Shown here: positions 1 through 8,387 of the stretch, piece by piece
Position numbering within the stretch: the stretch's first letter is position 1
How the letters are laid out: the number at the start of each line of letters is the position of its first letter
NCBI RefSeq assembly: GCF_017313785.1
Contig: NZ_JAFLNL010000013.1
Span: 50,557 to 114,556, forward strand
DNA from: Flagellimonas aurea
GTDB taxonomy: Bacteria; Bacteroidota; Bacteroidia; Flavobacteriales; Flavobacteriaceae
Length of the DNA stretch: 64,000 bases
Reading direction: 5' to 3'
Made by a program: the position numbers and the translations under genes
The notes under the pieces: generated by a model
Seen by the model: only the letters and a program-made list of their open reading frames with translations
The model's database searches: none
What the model was told of the DNA's origin: nothing

Positions 1-778
1 TATCCCTTTGGATGGAAGTGAGTTGTTCGAACTGCTGGTCGTCCAATGGTTCCTCCATATTGATCACGTTCTCGATCTTTGCCTGTATAATGGCCAAGGG
101 GGTCTGCATCTCATGGGATACATCCTCCGTATATTGTTTCAGGTTCCGATAATCCGAACGGACCTTATTGGTCAAGATCTTGATCTCTGAATTCAATTCG
201 GAGAACTCCAGGATTCCACTGTCCATCAGGGCGATGGGAGCATCGGAGCTGAGCGAAAACCGTTTCATTTGCTCCAGGTTGTGGAAAAAAGGGGTCCACA
301 GTTTTTGGTTCCTCGAACGATTCACATAAAACAGGAACAGGAATACCAAAAGGATGATCACCAAATAGGAAATGACCACGGCGATCAGGATATTCTCCGA
401 TTCCACCACAAGTGCGCGGACCGTGATCCTATAATTTTCACCATTGATGGCGGAGAAGGTGGACAGTTCCCTGAACTCTTCCATTTCATCTTGTGAGGGA
501 TCATAGATGATGGTATCCTTTAGCACCTCATTGCCCAACCGGGATACCTTTTGGATCTCGACCACCGGGGACAATTGAAAAGGCTCCGGATTTTCGATCA
601 GGGAACTTTCGATCCGTGCCTCTGTCGAACGGAGCTCTTCCTCCACTTCAGACTGGAGCAGGTTCCTCAGATAGAAATAAAGGGCCACCGTACTGACCAA
701 CATCAACAGGGCACTGATCCCCAAAAAAGTTTTGGAGGTCTTTCTGATCAATCGTATTTTTTTCAAGGTATCCCCCAT
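1..778 (-). CDS. Sensor histidine kinase (partial, C-terminus outside window)
   Basis: About 259 N-terminal residues are visible; the gene runs off the left edge. Two hydrophobic segments (about residues 17-38 and 129-151) bracket a roughly 90-residue extracytoplasmic sensor region, and a linker leads into a HisKA dimerisation domain with the H-box EDVSHEMQTPLAI, whose phosphoacceptor would be His222. The ATPase domain lies outside the window. The ATG at 776-778 follows the stop of the response regulator gene by three bases, so the two are co-transcribed and form a cognate pair. The ligand cannot be told from the sequence. Family assignment is secure; the absence of the C-terminus is only a window artefact. 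Confidence 0.93.
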   Translation of the reverse strand, partial: MGDTLKKIRLIRKTSKTFLGISALLMLVSTVALYFYLRNLLQSEVEEELRSTEARIESSLIENPEPFQLSPVVEIQKVSRLGNEVLKDTIIYDPSQDEMEEFRELSTFSAINGENYRITVRALVVESENILIAVVISYLVIILLVFLFLFYVNRSRNQKLWTPFFHNLEQMKRFSLSSDAPIALMDSGILEFSELNSEIKILTNKVRSDYRNLKQYTEDVSHEMQTPLAIIQAKIENVINMEEPLDDQQFEQLTSIQRD

Positions 779-781
779 AGA

Positions 782-1456
782 TCACTCTTCCACGAACTTA
801 TACCCACTTCCGTAGGCCGTTTTGATATACTTGGCCCCTGCTTCGGTCAATTTTTTGCGCAGGTTGTTGATATGGACATAAATAAAATCAAAATTATCCG
901 CAAGATCGCTATGATCCCCCCATAAATGTTCGGCGATGATCTCTTTGGAAAGCACCCGTCCCTTATTGGTGACAAAAAAAAGCAAGAGATCGAATTCCTT
1001 ACGGGTCAAGGAAAGGGCTTGCTCATTGACATAAGCGGTCCTAGAGCGCGTATCAATGGAAATCTCGTGGAACTCCAAACGGTCATTGCCCCCAAACTTG
1101 CCCCTTCTCAAAACCGCCTTTATCCTCGAATTGAGTTCGGCCAAATGAAAGGGTTTGGTCAAATAGTCATCGGCACCCAGATCCAATCCTTCCAGTTTAT
1201 CGTCCAAGGAATTGTTGGCGGAGATGATGATGGTCGGGGTCTCCGAACGGTTGCGCTTCAACAGTTTTAGGATATCCAATCCACTACCGGTGATCAGGTT
1301 GATGTCCAGGACCAACAGATCATATTCATAGAGGTCAATCTTATAGAGGGCCTCGTGGTAGTCTGAAGCCATTTCACAGACATTGCCATCCCTTTCCAAA
1401 TAGGTGGCAATGGATTTCTGGAGTTCGGTCTCGTCTTCTGCAATAAGGATCTTCAT
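782..1456 (-). CDS. OmpR/PhoB-family response regulator
   Basis: A 224-residue two-domain response regulator. The receiver domain (about 1-118) carries the acidic pair E7/D8, the phosphoacceptor Asp51 in LLVLDINL, Ser79 and Lys101 in TKPF. The C-terminal half (about 127-222) is an OmpR-type winged helix ending in AYGSGYKF. The regulator should be phosphorylated by the sensor kinase encoded three bases downstream and act as a DNA-binding transcription factor. A perfect 20-bp palindrome covers its start codon and may be its own operator. Targets are unknown; no sugar, phosphate or metal genes sit beside it to suggest the stimulus. Confidence 0.95.
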   Translation of the reverse strand: MKILIAEDETELQKSIATYLERDGNVCEMASDYHEALYKIDLYEYDLLVLDINLITGSGLDILKLLKRNRSETPTIIISANNSLDDKLEGLDLGADDYLTKPFHLAELNSRIKAVLRRGKFGGNDRLEFHEISIDTRSRTAYVNEQALSLTRKEFDLLLFFVTNKGRVLSKEIIAEHLWGDHSDLADNFDFIYVHINNLRKKLTEAGAKYIKTAYGSGYKFVEE

Positions 1457-1474
1457 ACCATAAATTTATGGTAT
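1455..1474. promoter_or_regulatory. 20-bp perfect palindrome overlapping the response regulator start codon
   Basis: The sequence ATACCATAAA followed by its exact reverse complement spans 1455-1474; the start codon of the response regulator is at 1454-1456 on the minus strand. A palindrome in the leader, touching the ATG, could be an autoregulatory operator or a translation-blocking hairpin. No protein has been shown to bind it; this is inference from symmetry and position. Confidence 0.5.
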
Positions 1475-1795
1475 AAAAATAGATCTCAAATCTTTAGGAA
1501 TTCTAAAGTCGCCATCTACACTTCCAGCAATGGATCAGGTTGTTGCGACTGATGTCCCTTTCATTCCTTCACTAACAAACTATCCATGACTTGAATCGGA
1601 CGGTTGGATGACAATGATATGCTGATGTGCCAATGCTTTTAATACAGCTGGAAGCCAGTTCCATTTTTCCTGAGGTGTACCATTCCTATTTCATTTCCTT
1701 TCTTGGCCAACACTATAACCTTTGTTATGGCAAAATTTTGTTTTCATGTTAAATTATATACCCTATAAGGGATTCCACTTCTCTTTATCGATAGG
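1475..1795. other. Intergenic stretch between two-component genes and tra remnant
   Basis: About 320 bases with no credible reading frame. It separates the 3' end of traN from the two-component operon; both flanking operons are on the minus strand. I saw no tRNA, strong terminator or repeat that would mark an element end, although the boundary of the conjugative remnant could lie here. Confidence 0.5.
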
Positions 1796-2581
1796 TCAAT
1801 AGTTGAGCTCCAACCTTCTGCCTCCACGGCTTTCCAAGAGAATCAGTCTTAGATGCTCCTTATGGGATAGGACAAATTTGGGTAGCACAAGTACAAATCG
1901 TTGGGAAGTCCCGGTTTTAATAATTTTGGGTCGTTCAAAGATATAGTGGGGTTCCAACCTGGTTTCTTGATACGAGGATCTCCGTTTCAAGCTGCCATTT
2001 ATCCTTAGGGCCTCAAGGGTGCCTACTTCAAAATCAATGCCTGATCGGTTGTGCACCTCTACGACCATAAATACTTGAGCGTTTCGGTAGACCAACCTTT
2101 TCAACCGCAATCGGATTCCCTTTCTTCGCACCGATGCCAAGGCACCATTTCCATCACTTGATAGCAATCCACTTAAAAAAGCAAATCGAGCTGTGTGGGA
2201 AGCCAAGGAATCCCCTTTTTTACCAGGTAATGGCTGTACTGGACCAATGCTGTGCGCCTTGTCCACAAAAAAATGGGTTTGGGCAACGTTTTCCCTATAG
2301 GCCACCTTAAATTCATATGCTTGTCCGTCCATGGTGACCACCAAAAGGTTGGTAATGGTGTTGGCTGTGGCCTGCAATAGCCCAAAATATTGAGCTTCTT
2401 CCCGGTTATAGGTAAAGATCGCTTTAGTGTTTCCCGTTATAGCCTGTTTGATGGGACTGGGAAAAAAGAGGGCCACGTTCATTTGTGAATTGGCTTGGAT
2501 GGTGTCCAAAACCTTTTGGCCCGATACGGTGTGCCCATAGGCCATTAGCATTACTGCAATGATGACGTTTAGTGTTCTCAT
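1796..2581 (-). CDS. traN: Conjugative transposon protein TraN (DUF4138)
   Basis: A 261-residue protein with an N-terminal signal peptide (hydrophobic to about residue 20, then SGQ). It matches the TraN/DUF4138 family of Bacteroidetes conjugative transposons, recognised from the VLDTIQANSQMNVALFFPSPI opening and the closing beta-rich block with RFVLVLPKF. TraN is thought to be an outer-membrane-associated part of the mating channel, in a VirB9-like role. It is the last gene of the operon; its start overlaps the end of traM by four bases. The paralogue at 34518-35414 is longer (298 residues) and clearly diverged. Confidence 0.85.
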   Translation of the reverse strand: MRTLNVIIAVMLMAYGHTVSGQKVLDTIQANSQMNVALFFPSPIKQAITGNTKAIFTYNREEAQYFGLLQATANTITNLLVVTMDGQAYEFKVAYRENVAQTHFFVDKAHSIGPVQPLPGKKGDSLASHTARFAFLSGLLSSDGNGALASVRRKGIRLRLKRLVYRNAQVFMVVEVHNRSGIDFEVGTLEALRINGSLKRRSSYQETRLEPHYIFERPKIIKTGTSQRFVLVLPKFVLSHKEHLRLILLESRGGRRLELNY

Positions 2582-3510
2582 GATCTAGGTATTAAGAAAA
2601 ATTGATAATGGTCGGAAATCTGAACTTTAACGGTACGTTGATCACGCTGAAATATGCGTTTGATCCCATTGAACTGGGGCACACCCGGCACATTGATCTC
2701 TCCAAGGCCCTCATCCAAAGACCGATCCACCACTTCACCCCGCAGATGGTTCTTCACATAAATCCCTTCCTGCCCATCCTGGGCATCATAGGCTTGCATA
2801 TCCATAAGGGTTGTCCCCAATCGGGTAAGTTCCACCATCACCCGGTTGGGCCTTATCTTTACAAAGCCATAGAGGCGGGTACCTCCTGGCATCCTTTTCC
2901 CATCCACAACATAGTCATGGGCGAGTCGCAAGTCCAATCGTTGTCCATCCCGAAGGGTCTGGTCCCCATCCACATACACCTTGGCCACAGCAGTAGTTGG
3001 TAAATTTCCATCGGAACGGTTCCTTTTTGGATTGGAGGCAAAGAACAGTTGATGTACCAATCCTAGCTCCGTTTCCGTCCTTGGGGAACCCATTGTCAAC
3101 TTTTCATCGTCTACCTTTACCTTCTTTACAGTCCCCAACTTGGGCATTACACCTGCATCCGATACAGAATTTTTTTTTGCAGTAAAGGCATTGATATCAT
3201 AGACGCTGTCTATGATACGCTGCTTTTCATATTCCATATAATCGGGATTGAAATACCCTTTATCATCCACCATGTGGTCGGGATACACTTGGGGTGCCGT
3301 GGATTGTTTTTCCACCTTGATGGCTTCCACGGCTTCCAGTTTGGTTTCAAACTCCACCGAAGTGTCCTCCAGATCCGGCATGGGGATCCTCCCTACATCA
3401 AGGCTTTCCTTTTTTGGCTTACCAAAAGTGACGATGCTATATATGGTGATAAAGAGTACCATACATGCCAGTACCAGCACAAAAACTATTTTATTCTTCT
3501 GTGTTTTCAT
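2578..3510 (-). CDS. traM: Conjugative transposon protein TraM
   Basis: A 310-residue protein with one N-terminal membrane anchor (about residues 8-29) followed by an acidic, charged linker and a conserved C-terminal domain containing AKVYVDGDQTLRDGQRLDLRL and the closing block VPGVPQFNGIKRIFQRDQRTV. This is the TraM C-terminal domain of Bacteroidetes conjugative transposons, probably a VirB10-like periplasm-spanning channel part. It overlaps traK upstream by about 20 bases and traN downstream by four, so translation is probably coupled. The second copy at 35411-36328 shares the layout and the C-terminal motif. Confidence 0.86.
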   Translation of the reverse strand: MKTQKNKIVFVLVLACMVLFITIYSIVTFGKPKKESLDVGRIPMPDLEDTSVEFETKLEAVEAIKVEKQSTAPQVYPDHMVDDKGYFNPDYMEYEKQRIIDSVYDINAFTAKKNSVSDAGVMPKLGTVKKVKVDDEKLTMGSPRTETELGLVHQLFFASNPKRNRSDGNLPTTAVAKVYVDGDQTLRDGQRLDLRLAHDYVVDGKRMPGGTRLYGFVKIRPNRVMVELTRLGTTLMDMQAYDAQDGQEGIYVKNHLRGEVVDRSLDEGLGEINVPGVPQFNGIKRIFQRDQRTVKVQISDHYQFFLIPRS

Positions 3511-4117
3511 GAGTTTCTAGTTTACGAAGTGAGTTTTCAAAAAAATCAGTGATCAACAATCCATGAGGATTATGGGGAAAATTCCGTTCCACCTGGATCA
3601 AATGTCCCGAGGTCACCAGTTCATAGGTATCGGTGACGGTTCCCCGATTGATCCGTATATGCAATTGGGTCCTAAACGCAAAGGAAGACCCATCCCAATC
3701 CAGCTCTGTATCGATTCGGATGACCTCTTGCACAAGGGAATATTGCAACAACCGGTTATAGAAACCGTCTGCCTTTTTCTGTTGAAAGACAGCACCAACG
3801 GAGGCATTGCCCAACCAAAGGGCCCTTTCCATGTTCTTCTCATAACTGCCGGCATCCACCCCATAAAACCACCTATGAAACTGTTCCAAATGGGCCAGGG
3901 CCTCCACTTCCAGATGATCCCGTTGTTCGGCCCAGGAAAGCGGTATGACCTCCCCTTCCCCATTGACCACGAAGGCCCCGTTCAACGATTCACGGTATAT
4001 CCTGCCCACTAGGACCATAGCAACCATACAGACCAAAACCGAGGCGATAACCACGGCAAGAACCACAAAACGGTTGAGCCGCAGCACATGAACAATACTT
4101 TTAAAAGGTGTTTTCAT
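3491..4117 (-). CDS. traK: Conjugative transposon protein TraK
   Basis: A 208-residue protein starting at the ATG at 4117 (the open frame runs further upstream, but that part is antisense to traJ and has no homology to the second copy). It has one N-terminal transmembrane helix (about 16-37) after the cytoplasmic MKTPFKSIVHVLRLNRF and a conserved periplasmic domain containing EALAHLEQFHRWFYGVD and the ending NFPHNPHGLLITDFFENSLR. It belongs to the TraK family, VirB8-like in topology. The partner at 36333-36950 is collinear throughout, which supports the chosen start. Confidence 0.88.
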   Translation of the reverse strand: MKTPFKSIVHVLRLNRFVVLAVVIASVLVCMVAMVLVGRIYRESLNGAFVVNGEGEVIPLSWAEQRDHLEVEALAHLEQFHRWFYGVDAGSYEKNMERALWLGNASVGAVFQQKKADGFYNRLLQYSLVQEVIRIDTELDWDGSSFAFRTQLHIRINRGTVTDTYELVTSGHLIQVERNFPHNPHGLLITDFFENSLRKLETHENTEE

Positions 4118-4127
4118 AGACTTCAAT

Positions 4128-4967
4128 TTAACCGGTGAACAATCGAAGGGTAAAACTGGTCGCCCTTCGGTACAATTTAAATTTGAGCAAGACAATAAAG
4201 CCAATGGTCCCGAGTTCAATGATCGGGGCAAAGAATTCACTCCCAAAATCAAAACCAAAGAGGTTCCCCCAGAAGTTGGTACTGATCTCCGTATAAAGGT
4301 TGTTGACGAAGACATTGACCAAAAAGAAGGCGGGCACCAGCATATATACAGCTGCATACAACTTAAAAAACTGATAGGCCAAGGGCCTGAATTTCTCAAA
4401 GACGGCCAAACTGATGACCAAGGGAAAAAAGGCCTGTAGGATTCCCAACAGGAAATACCGCTCCGCAAGGAACAAAGGATAGATGAACAGGTCCATCAAC
4501 CAAAGAATGACCCCGATGATAAAGGCCAAGACCTTCAAACCGTACAAAGGGGTCACCAGGGCCTCATACAACAGTGCCATGGCCTTTTTGGCGGCTTCCA
4601 AGGCACCCACATCCCGTTCCAGATCTACATCCTGCAGCTGCAATGGGAGGAGTGCCGGAGCCGTGTCCCGGTATTGGACCTCAATGGCCACCAAAATGCC
4701 ATCGAAGACTCCCAATACCTCTGTGGAGAAAATGACCAGCAGCACCACCAAAAAATTCTTGGCCAGTTCCGTTGGGGTCAATCCCCAGGTATGGCCATCG
4801 ATGGTGGCGATGCCCTCATTGTATTTCTTCAATATATTTATCAAAAAGAACAGGACGGCCAAGGTCTTCATCCCCACAATGGTATATTGGGAGAAATCAC
4901 TGTCCTTGATGGTCTGAAAGACCGCATCCACATATTCCAATCCTATGCCCAAAAAGTATCCCGCCAT
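4128..4967 (-). CDS. traJ: Conjugative transposon protein TraJ
   Basis: A 279-residue polytopic membrane protein with about five to six hydrophobic segments (for example FFLINILKK and VLLVIFSTEVLGVFDGI), matching the TraJ family of Bacteroidetes conjugative transposons. By topology and place in the operon it is the VirB6-like inner-membrane channel component. Its start overlaps the stop of traI by one base. The paralogue at 36980-37804 is close, with the same WGLTP and ALYTEIS/ALYQEIT-type blocks, but starts a few residues later. Confidence 0.87.
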   Translation of the reverse strand: MAGYFLGIGLEYVDAVFQTIKDSDFSQYTIVGMKTLAVLFFLINILKKYNEGIATIDGHTWGLTPTELAKNFLVVLLVIFSTEVLGVFDGILVAIEVQYRDTAPALLPLQLQDVDLERDVGALEAAKKAMALLYEALVTPLYGLKVLAFIIGVILWLMDLFIYPLFLAERYFLLGILQAFFPLVISLAVFEKFRPLAYQFFKLYAAVYMLVPAFFLVNVFVNNLYTEISTNFWGNLFGFDFGSEFFAPIIELGTIGFIVLLKFKLYRRATSFTLRLFTG

Positions 4968-5572
4968 CAGTATTCCGTTTCCCGATTATTGATAATATCC
5001 TGCATCCTCCGAAAGGAGATGATCTCTCGATAGCGACGGGTCTTGACCTCAAGCTCGGCCACCATTTCCTGGGACTGGACTTTCTTTTCCATCAAAATGG
5101 CGGTACGCTCCGCATCGGTCATCTTCAAAAAATCACTAGACAAGATCTGGTATACAAAATCCAGGTCATCAATGGCCGTATCCATGATCTGCTCAAAGGC
5201 TTTGGATACCTGTTCCACTTCCCCCGCCTTGATATAGGGGGAGTTCAGAATATCACGAAGATCGTTCTGTACCGTTCGAAATAAAATCTCGTTGTTACGT
5301 GCCAATTCCCGAAGCGCCTTCAGTTGTTTGATGGTGTTATTGACCTTGACAATATTGTCCTTCTGTTCCTTTAAAAACTCCACGGTCTTTAGCAGTTCAG
5401 AGGTCTGTTTGGCCGATTCCAACAAGGACTTCGTCATACTGATAAAGTTCGTGTTGTCATACACCGGCATCCCCTGGGCCGTAGCACGGCCGGACAAGGA
5501 AATGGCCAAGATCAGCGCCAAGATCCACAATCGGGGATTGTTCCATAAGGTTTGTTTCCAATCTATTTTCAT
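4967..5572 (-). CDS. traI: Conjugative transfer protein TraI (DUF4141)
   Basis: A 201-residue exported protein: a hydrophobic signal sequence to about residue 32, then the family hallmark QGMPVYDNTNFIS and a long helical coiled-coil body. It belongs to DUF4141, the TraI of CTnDOT-type elements, comparable to VirB5/TrbJ proteins at the tip or base of the pilus. This TraI is unrelated to the F-plasmid relaxase of the same name. Its ATG overlaps the stop of traG. The second copy at 37816-38421 has exactly the same length. Confidence 0.85.
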   Translation of the reverse strand: MKIDWKQTLWNNPRLWILALILAISLSGRATAQGMPVYDNTNFISMTKSLLESAKQTSELLKTVEFLKEQKDNIVKVNNTIKQLKALRELARNNEILFRTVQNDLRDILNSPYIKAGEVEQVSKAFEQIMDTAIDDLDFVYQILSSDFLKMTDAERTAILMEKKVQSQEMVAELEVKTRRYREIISFRRMQDIINNRETEY

Positions 5573-7827
5573 ATCATTTTCTTTTGTTGATTTATAAATT
5601 CCGTAATGGCCCGTTCCATATCCCCGAACTGTGCAAAGAGTTCCATGATCTGACCATGTTCCATCCCATCGGTGAGATAGGCCGCATAGACCTCTGGGGG
5701 TACCTCCAAGCGAAAGACATTGCTTTCCTTCCCGATTTTGATAAAGATTTCGGTGTATTTGCGCACCCCGGTAAGATTGTTTCTAAGGGACTTTAATTGA
5801 TTGAGATCATGGTTGGAGAGGTGCAACCGTCTAACCAATTCATGATAGCCCTTCTCGTTCCGCAGGCTATAAATTACTTGGGTATTCTCCAGGATACTTG
5901 CCGAAGTGGCATTTTCAGGTAACTGGTTGATGGATTGCAGGATGATCCCAATGGCCCCGTTCTGTTTTCGGATGGCCTGGTAATAGAACTCCACACTCTC
6001 CAGGACATTGGGAAACTTGAGCTGCTTGGCAAACTCATCGAAAAGAATAATGCCCCTTTCCGAACGGTTTCGCCAAATGGTGCGTTGGATGGCCGACTTG
6101 ATCAATTTGAGCATTACGGACAGGATTTCCCTATTGTCGCGCACCTCGTCCAACTCAAAGACAATTAAACGCTTGTCCTCAATTTTATAGGTCTGATCTT
6201 CTGCCATATGAAACAGAAAACTGTACAGTCCCCCGTCCACATATTCGGAAAGGATGTGCAAAAATCCATAGACATTGAAATCCGATTCCTGAACCCGTGT
6301 ATCCTCGATCAAAGTATCTTTGTTCCTATCAACGAACTGATATAGGGAAGCCAAGGAATGCCCCTCCATGATCTTATTATAATAGTGCAACAACACTTTT
6401 TTCAAGGCCACTTCCTTGGATTTGGTCACATGGCTTTCCGCCAAGAGCTCCAAAAGGAACAGGGCCAGATCTTCCAAGCGTTCGGGATTCAAATCGGACT
6501 GTTCTGAAATGTAAAAGGGATTGATGCCCAGATTCTTCCCCTGTTCGTATCGCAATATGATATGATCATCGGGATACAATTGGGCAAATTTGGCATAGGA
6601 ACCCCCTAGATCGATAATGACCAATCGTACATCGGCCTCAAAGTATTGACGTAGAATATTATTGGCCAAAAAGGATTTCCCCTCCCCGGTCGGGGCGAAT
6701 ATGGCAAAGTTTCGGGCCTTGATACGCCGTTTCCCCTTATCCCATATATCCTTGACCACAGGAATATTGTACTGTCTATCGTTAAAAACGATTCCTGTTT
6801 CATCAGAGCGATAATTGGTATTGTTGATATACAGACAAAGGGCCGCCTTTAGGTCCATCACAAAAAGATCCTCATTGGAAAGGTTGGAAGCATGACTGGG
6901 ATAGGAGTTCAAAAAATAATGTTTGCGCTCCTCCCCGTTGGGATGATAGGGTCGAATATCCAATTCCTTCAATTGCGCCTTGATGCCAGAAACAATGCGC
7001 TTTAACACGCCAACTTCCGTATGCCAGAAAACAATGTTCACATGGCCACGAACGATTCGTGCGGTATCATCCCCATTGATCCTGTCCAAGATATGTTGGA
7101 CCTTGTTGCGAACCACTTTGTTCTGTGAACCAAAATTGGAGCTCTTGGAGAGTTCCTCTATTTTCTTGTCCAACTGTTTACGCCATTGATGGGTATCGTC
7201 CAGAAAAAGGATCTGGTTGATGATATGGTTTTCCCCCAATTCCAGTCCGAGACCGTCCAAGAAACCCTTGTGAAAATTGAATCCGTCCGAACTGAATTTC
7301 CCATTGGGCACACTGCTTTGCACGGTTTCACCAAAACAACCTTCATTATTCATGGCCATCACATCGAAATAATGGTCCCCAATTTCTATGGGGCCTTTTC
7401 CAAACTGGATATCCGTATCAAAACCTTGATTGTATCCATTGAAATAATCCTGGGTATGCTCCAATATTGCTTCAGGTTCCATGGGAACCATGGACACGCT
7501 TTTGGAGTTGTTGACATAGGATACCGCATCGTTCACCGAAGTAATAAATTCCGCTACCTGCACATCCAGTTTACGGTGAAGACCATTCTCCACTTTTCGA
7601 AAGGGATTGACATATTTGGTGGCATTAATGGCCTTGTCAAGCGGAAGTACAAAGAAGAGATAACTCTGATGGTCCAAATGCTCCCTACCTACAAAATAAT
7701 CATGGGTAGCCTTTGCCAGAAAGGTATCCCTTGGAAGGTTCCTAGCATCATAACCTTTCTTTTGATACCTATCCTGCTTATGGATAATAGCACCCACGGG
7801 CAAGGATTTAAAGGCTTGGAACCACAT
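5569..7827 (-). CDS. traG: TraG conjugation ATPase (VirB4-like), N-terminally truncated
   Basis: 752 residues from the first ATG. The P-loop at residues 378-385 reads APTGEGKS and the Walker B segment is RGIILFDEF, typical of VirB4-type ATPases that power the mating channel. Aligned with the intact copy in this window (808 residues), the first about 50 residues are missing. The reading frame stays open upstream with recognisable residues (YSLSE..FEELHG) as far as about 7870, then the similarity ends and no start codon follows. The gene is therefore a decapitated remnant: it may be translated from this internal Met but has no obvious promoter of its own. Confidence 0.85.
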   Translation of the reverse strand: MWFQAFKSLPVGAIIHKQDRYQKKGYDARNLPRDTFLAKATHDYFVGREHLDHQSYLFFVLPLDKAINATKYVNPFRKVENGLHRKLDVQVAEFITSVNDAVSYVNNSKSVSMVPMEPEAILEHTQDYFNGYNQGFDTDIQFGKGPIEIGDHYFDVMAMNNEGCFGETVQSSVPNGKFSSDGFNFHKGFLDGLGLELGENHIINQILFLDDTHQWRKQLDKKIEELSKSSNFGSQNKVVRNKVQHILDRINGDDTARIVRGHVNIVFWHTEVGVLKRIVSGIKAQLKELDIRPYHPNGEERKHYFLNSYPSHASNLSNEDLFVMDLKAALCLYINNTNYRSDETGIVFNDRQYNIPVVKDIWDKGKRRIKARNFAIFAPTGEGKSFLANNILRQYFEADVRLVIIDLGGSYAKFAQLYPDDHIILRYEQGKNLGINPFYISEQSDLNPERLEDLALFLLELLAESHVTKSKEVALKKVLLHYYNKIMEGHSLASLYQFVDRNKDTLIEDTRVQESDFNVYGFLHILSEYVDGGLYSFLFHMAEDQTYKIEDKRLIVFELDEVRDNREILSVMLKLIKSAIQRTIWRNRSERGIILFDEFAKQLKFPNVLESVEFYYQAIRKQNGAIGIILQSINQLPENATSASILENTQVIYSLRNEKGYHELVRRLHLSNHDLNQLKSLRNNLTGVRKYTEIFIKIGKESNVFRLEVPPEVYAAYLTDGMEHGQIMELFAQFGDMERAITEFINQQKKMI

Positions 7828-8172
7828 CCCGTGCAGTTCCTCAAAATTCGTTTCAGAAAGAGAGTATATAAACAGTGACCATCGGAACGGTTTTATGCCG
7901 TCCCTTGTCCGAGAAAATAGTGCGAGCTTAACTTTCGGGAATATTGGTAAGAAAATAAAAGTTATAAGGCAAAATTCAAGCGTTGGTACCTGATGTGATT
8001 TATAATGGTTTCAAAAGCGCTCCTTGGGAACCCAATGGTTGCCCTTACCATGCATATAGACAAGTTTAAGAATTTTGGCCCAAGAGCACACTGTTCATTA
8101 ATTTGTTTATAACACACCGTCGACAAAGCCCCTACCCCATTGACTTTCTTCCTGGAAAAAACTAACTTCACT

Positions 8173-8245
8173 ACATGGTAAACATCGGTGTTCACAATTC
8201 ACTTGAAATATCAAAATAGCTCATGAACACCGATGTTTACCATGT
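8173..8245. repeat. 22-bp perfect inverted repeat with 29-bp spacer
   Basis: The left arm (8173-8194) and right arm (8224-8245) are exact reverse complements, each built around AAACATCGGTGTT. It lies in the roughly 500-base gap between the broken end of the tra remnant and the AbiE pair, a gap with no credible gene. It could be a protein binding site, a recombination scar or the end of a lost small element. Symmetry is seen directly; function is not. Confidence 0.7.
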
Positions 8246-8255
8246 GGAAAATTTG

Positions 8256-8289
8256 CCTAGTGCTGTTGGTCAAGACCAACAGCACTAGG
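8256..8289. repeat. 16-bp stem hairpin, 2-base loop
   Basis: CCTAGTGCTGTTGGTC at 8256-8271 is followed after two bases by its exact reverse complement at 8274-8289. There is no T-run after it on either strand, so a rho-independent terminator is unlikely. It sits eleven bases after the larger inverted repeat and about 100 bases before abiEi. Such a nearly loopless palindrome would readily extrude as a cruciform. Confidence 0.65.
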
Positions 8290-8342
8290 TTTACACCCTC
8301 CATCTTTTGTGATTTTCACTCTTGTCTCCCCAAAAATTTATT

Positions 8343-8371
8343 CGTCACATTTTTTTACTAAATTTGTGACG
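8343..8371 (+). promoter_or_regulatory. Candidate abiE promoter with overlapping operator
   Basis: CGTCACA at 8343-8349 and TGTGACG at 8365-8371 form an inverted repeat. The second arm overlaps TAAATTTG (8359-8366), a perfect match to the Bacteroidetes -7 box TAnnTTTG, 21 bases before the abiEi start codon. A further GTGACA half-site follows at 8381-8386. AbiEi antitoxins are known to repress their own promoter by binding inverted repeats, so this is the likely autoregulatory site (inference). Confidence 0.55.
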
Positions 8372-8387
8372 GAAAATAAGTGACAAA

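Larger units (their letters stand above)
1796..7873 (-). mobile_element. Remnant conjugation (tra) operon, 5'-truncated at traG
   Basis: Six genes in the order traG-traI-traJ-traK-traM-traN on the minus strand, tightly packed or overlapping. The first gene lacks the N-terminal part present in the intact copy at 38408-40834, and traE and traF, which precede traG there, are missing. Homology to TraG stops around 7865-7873. The proteins are clearly diverged from the second tra operon of this window, so the remnant probably comes from a different conjugative element instead of a local duplication. Confidence 0.75.

Noticed and set aside
3491..4468. A 325-codon frame beginning at 4468
   Set aside because: Only the part from 4117 onwards is TraK; the upstream 117 codons are antisense to traJ and lack homology to the second traK.
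7962..8195. 77-codon minus-strand frame in the AbiE leader
   Set aside because: No domain, odd composition and it lies inside the inverted repeat region; it is probably a chance frame.
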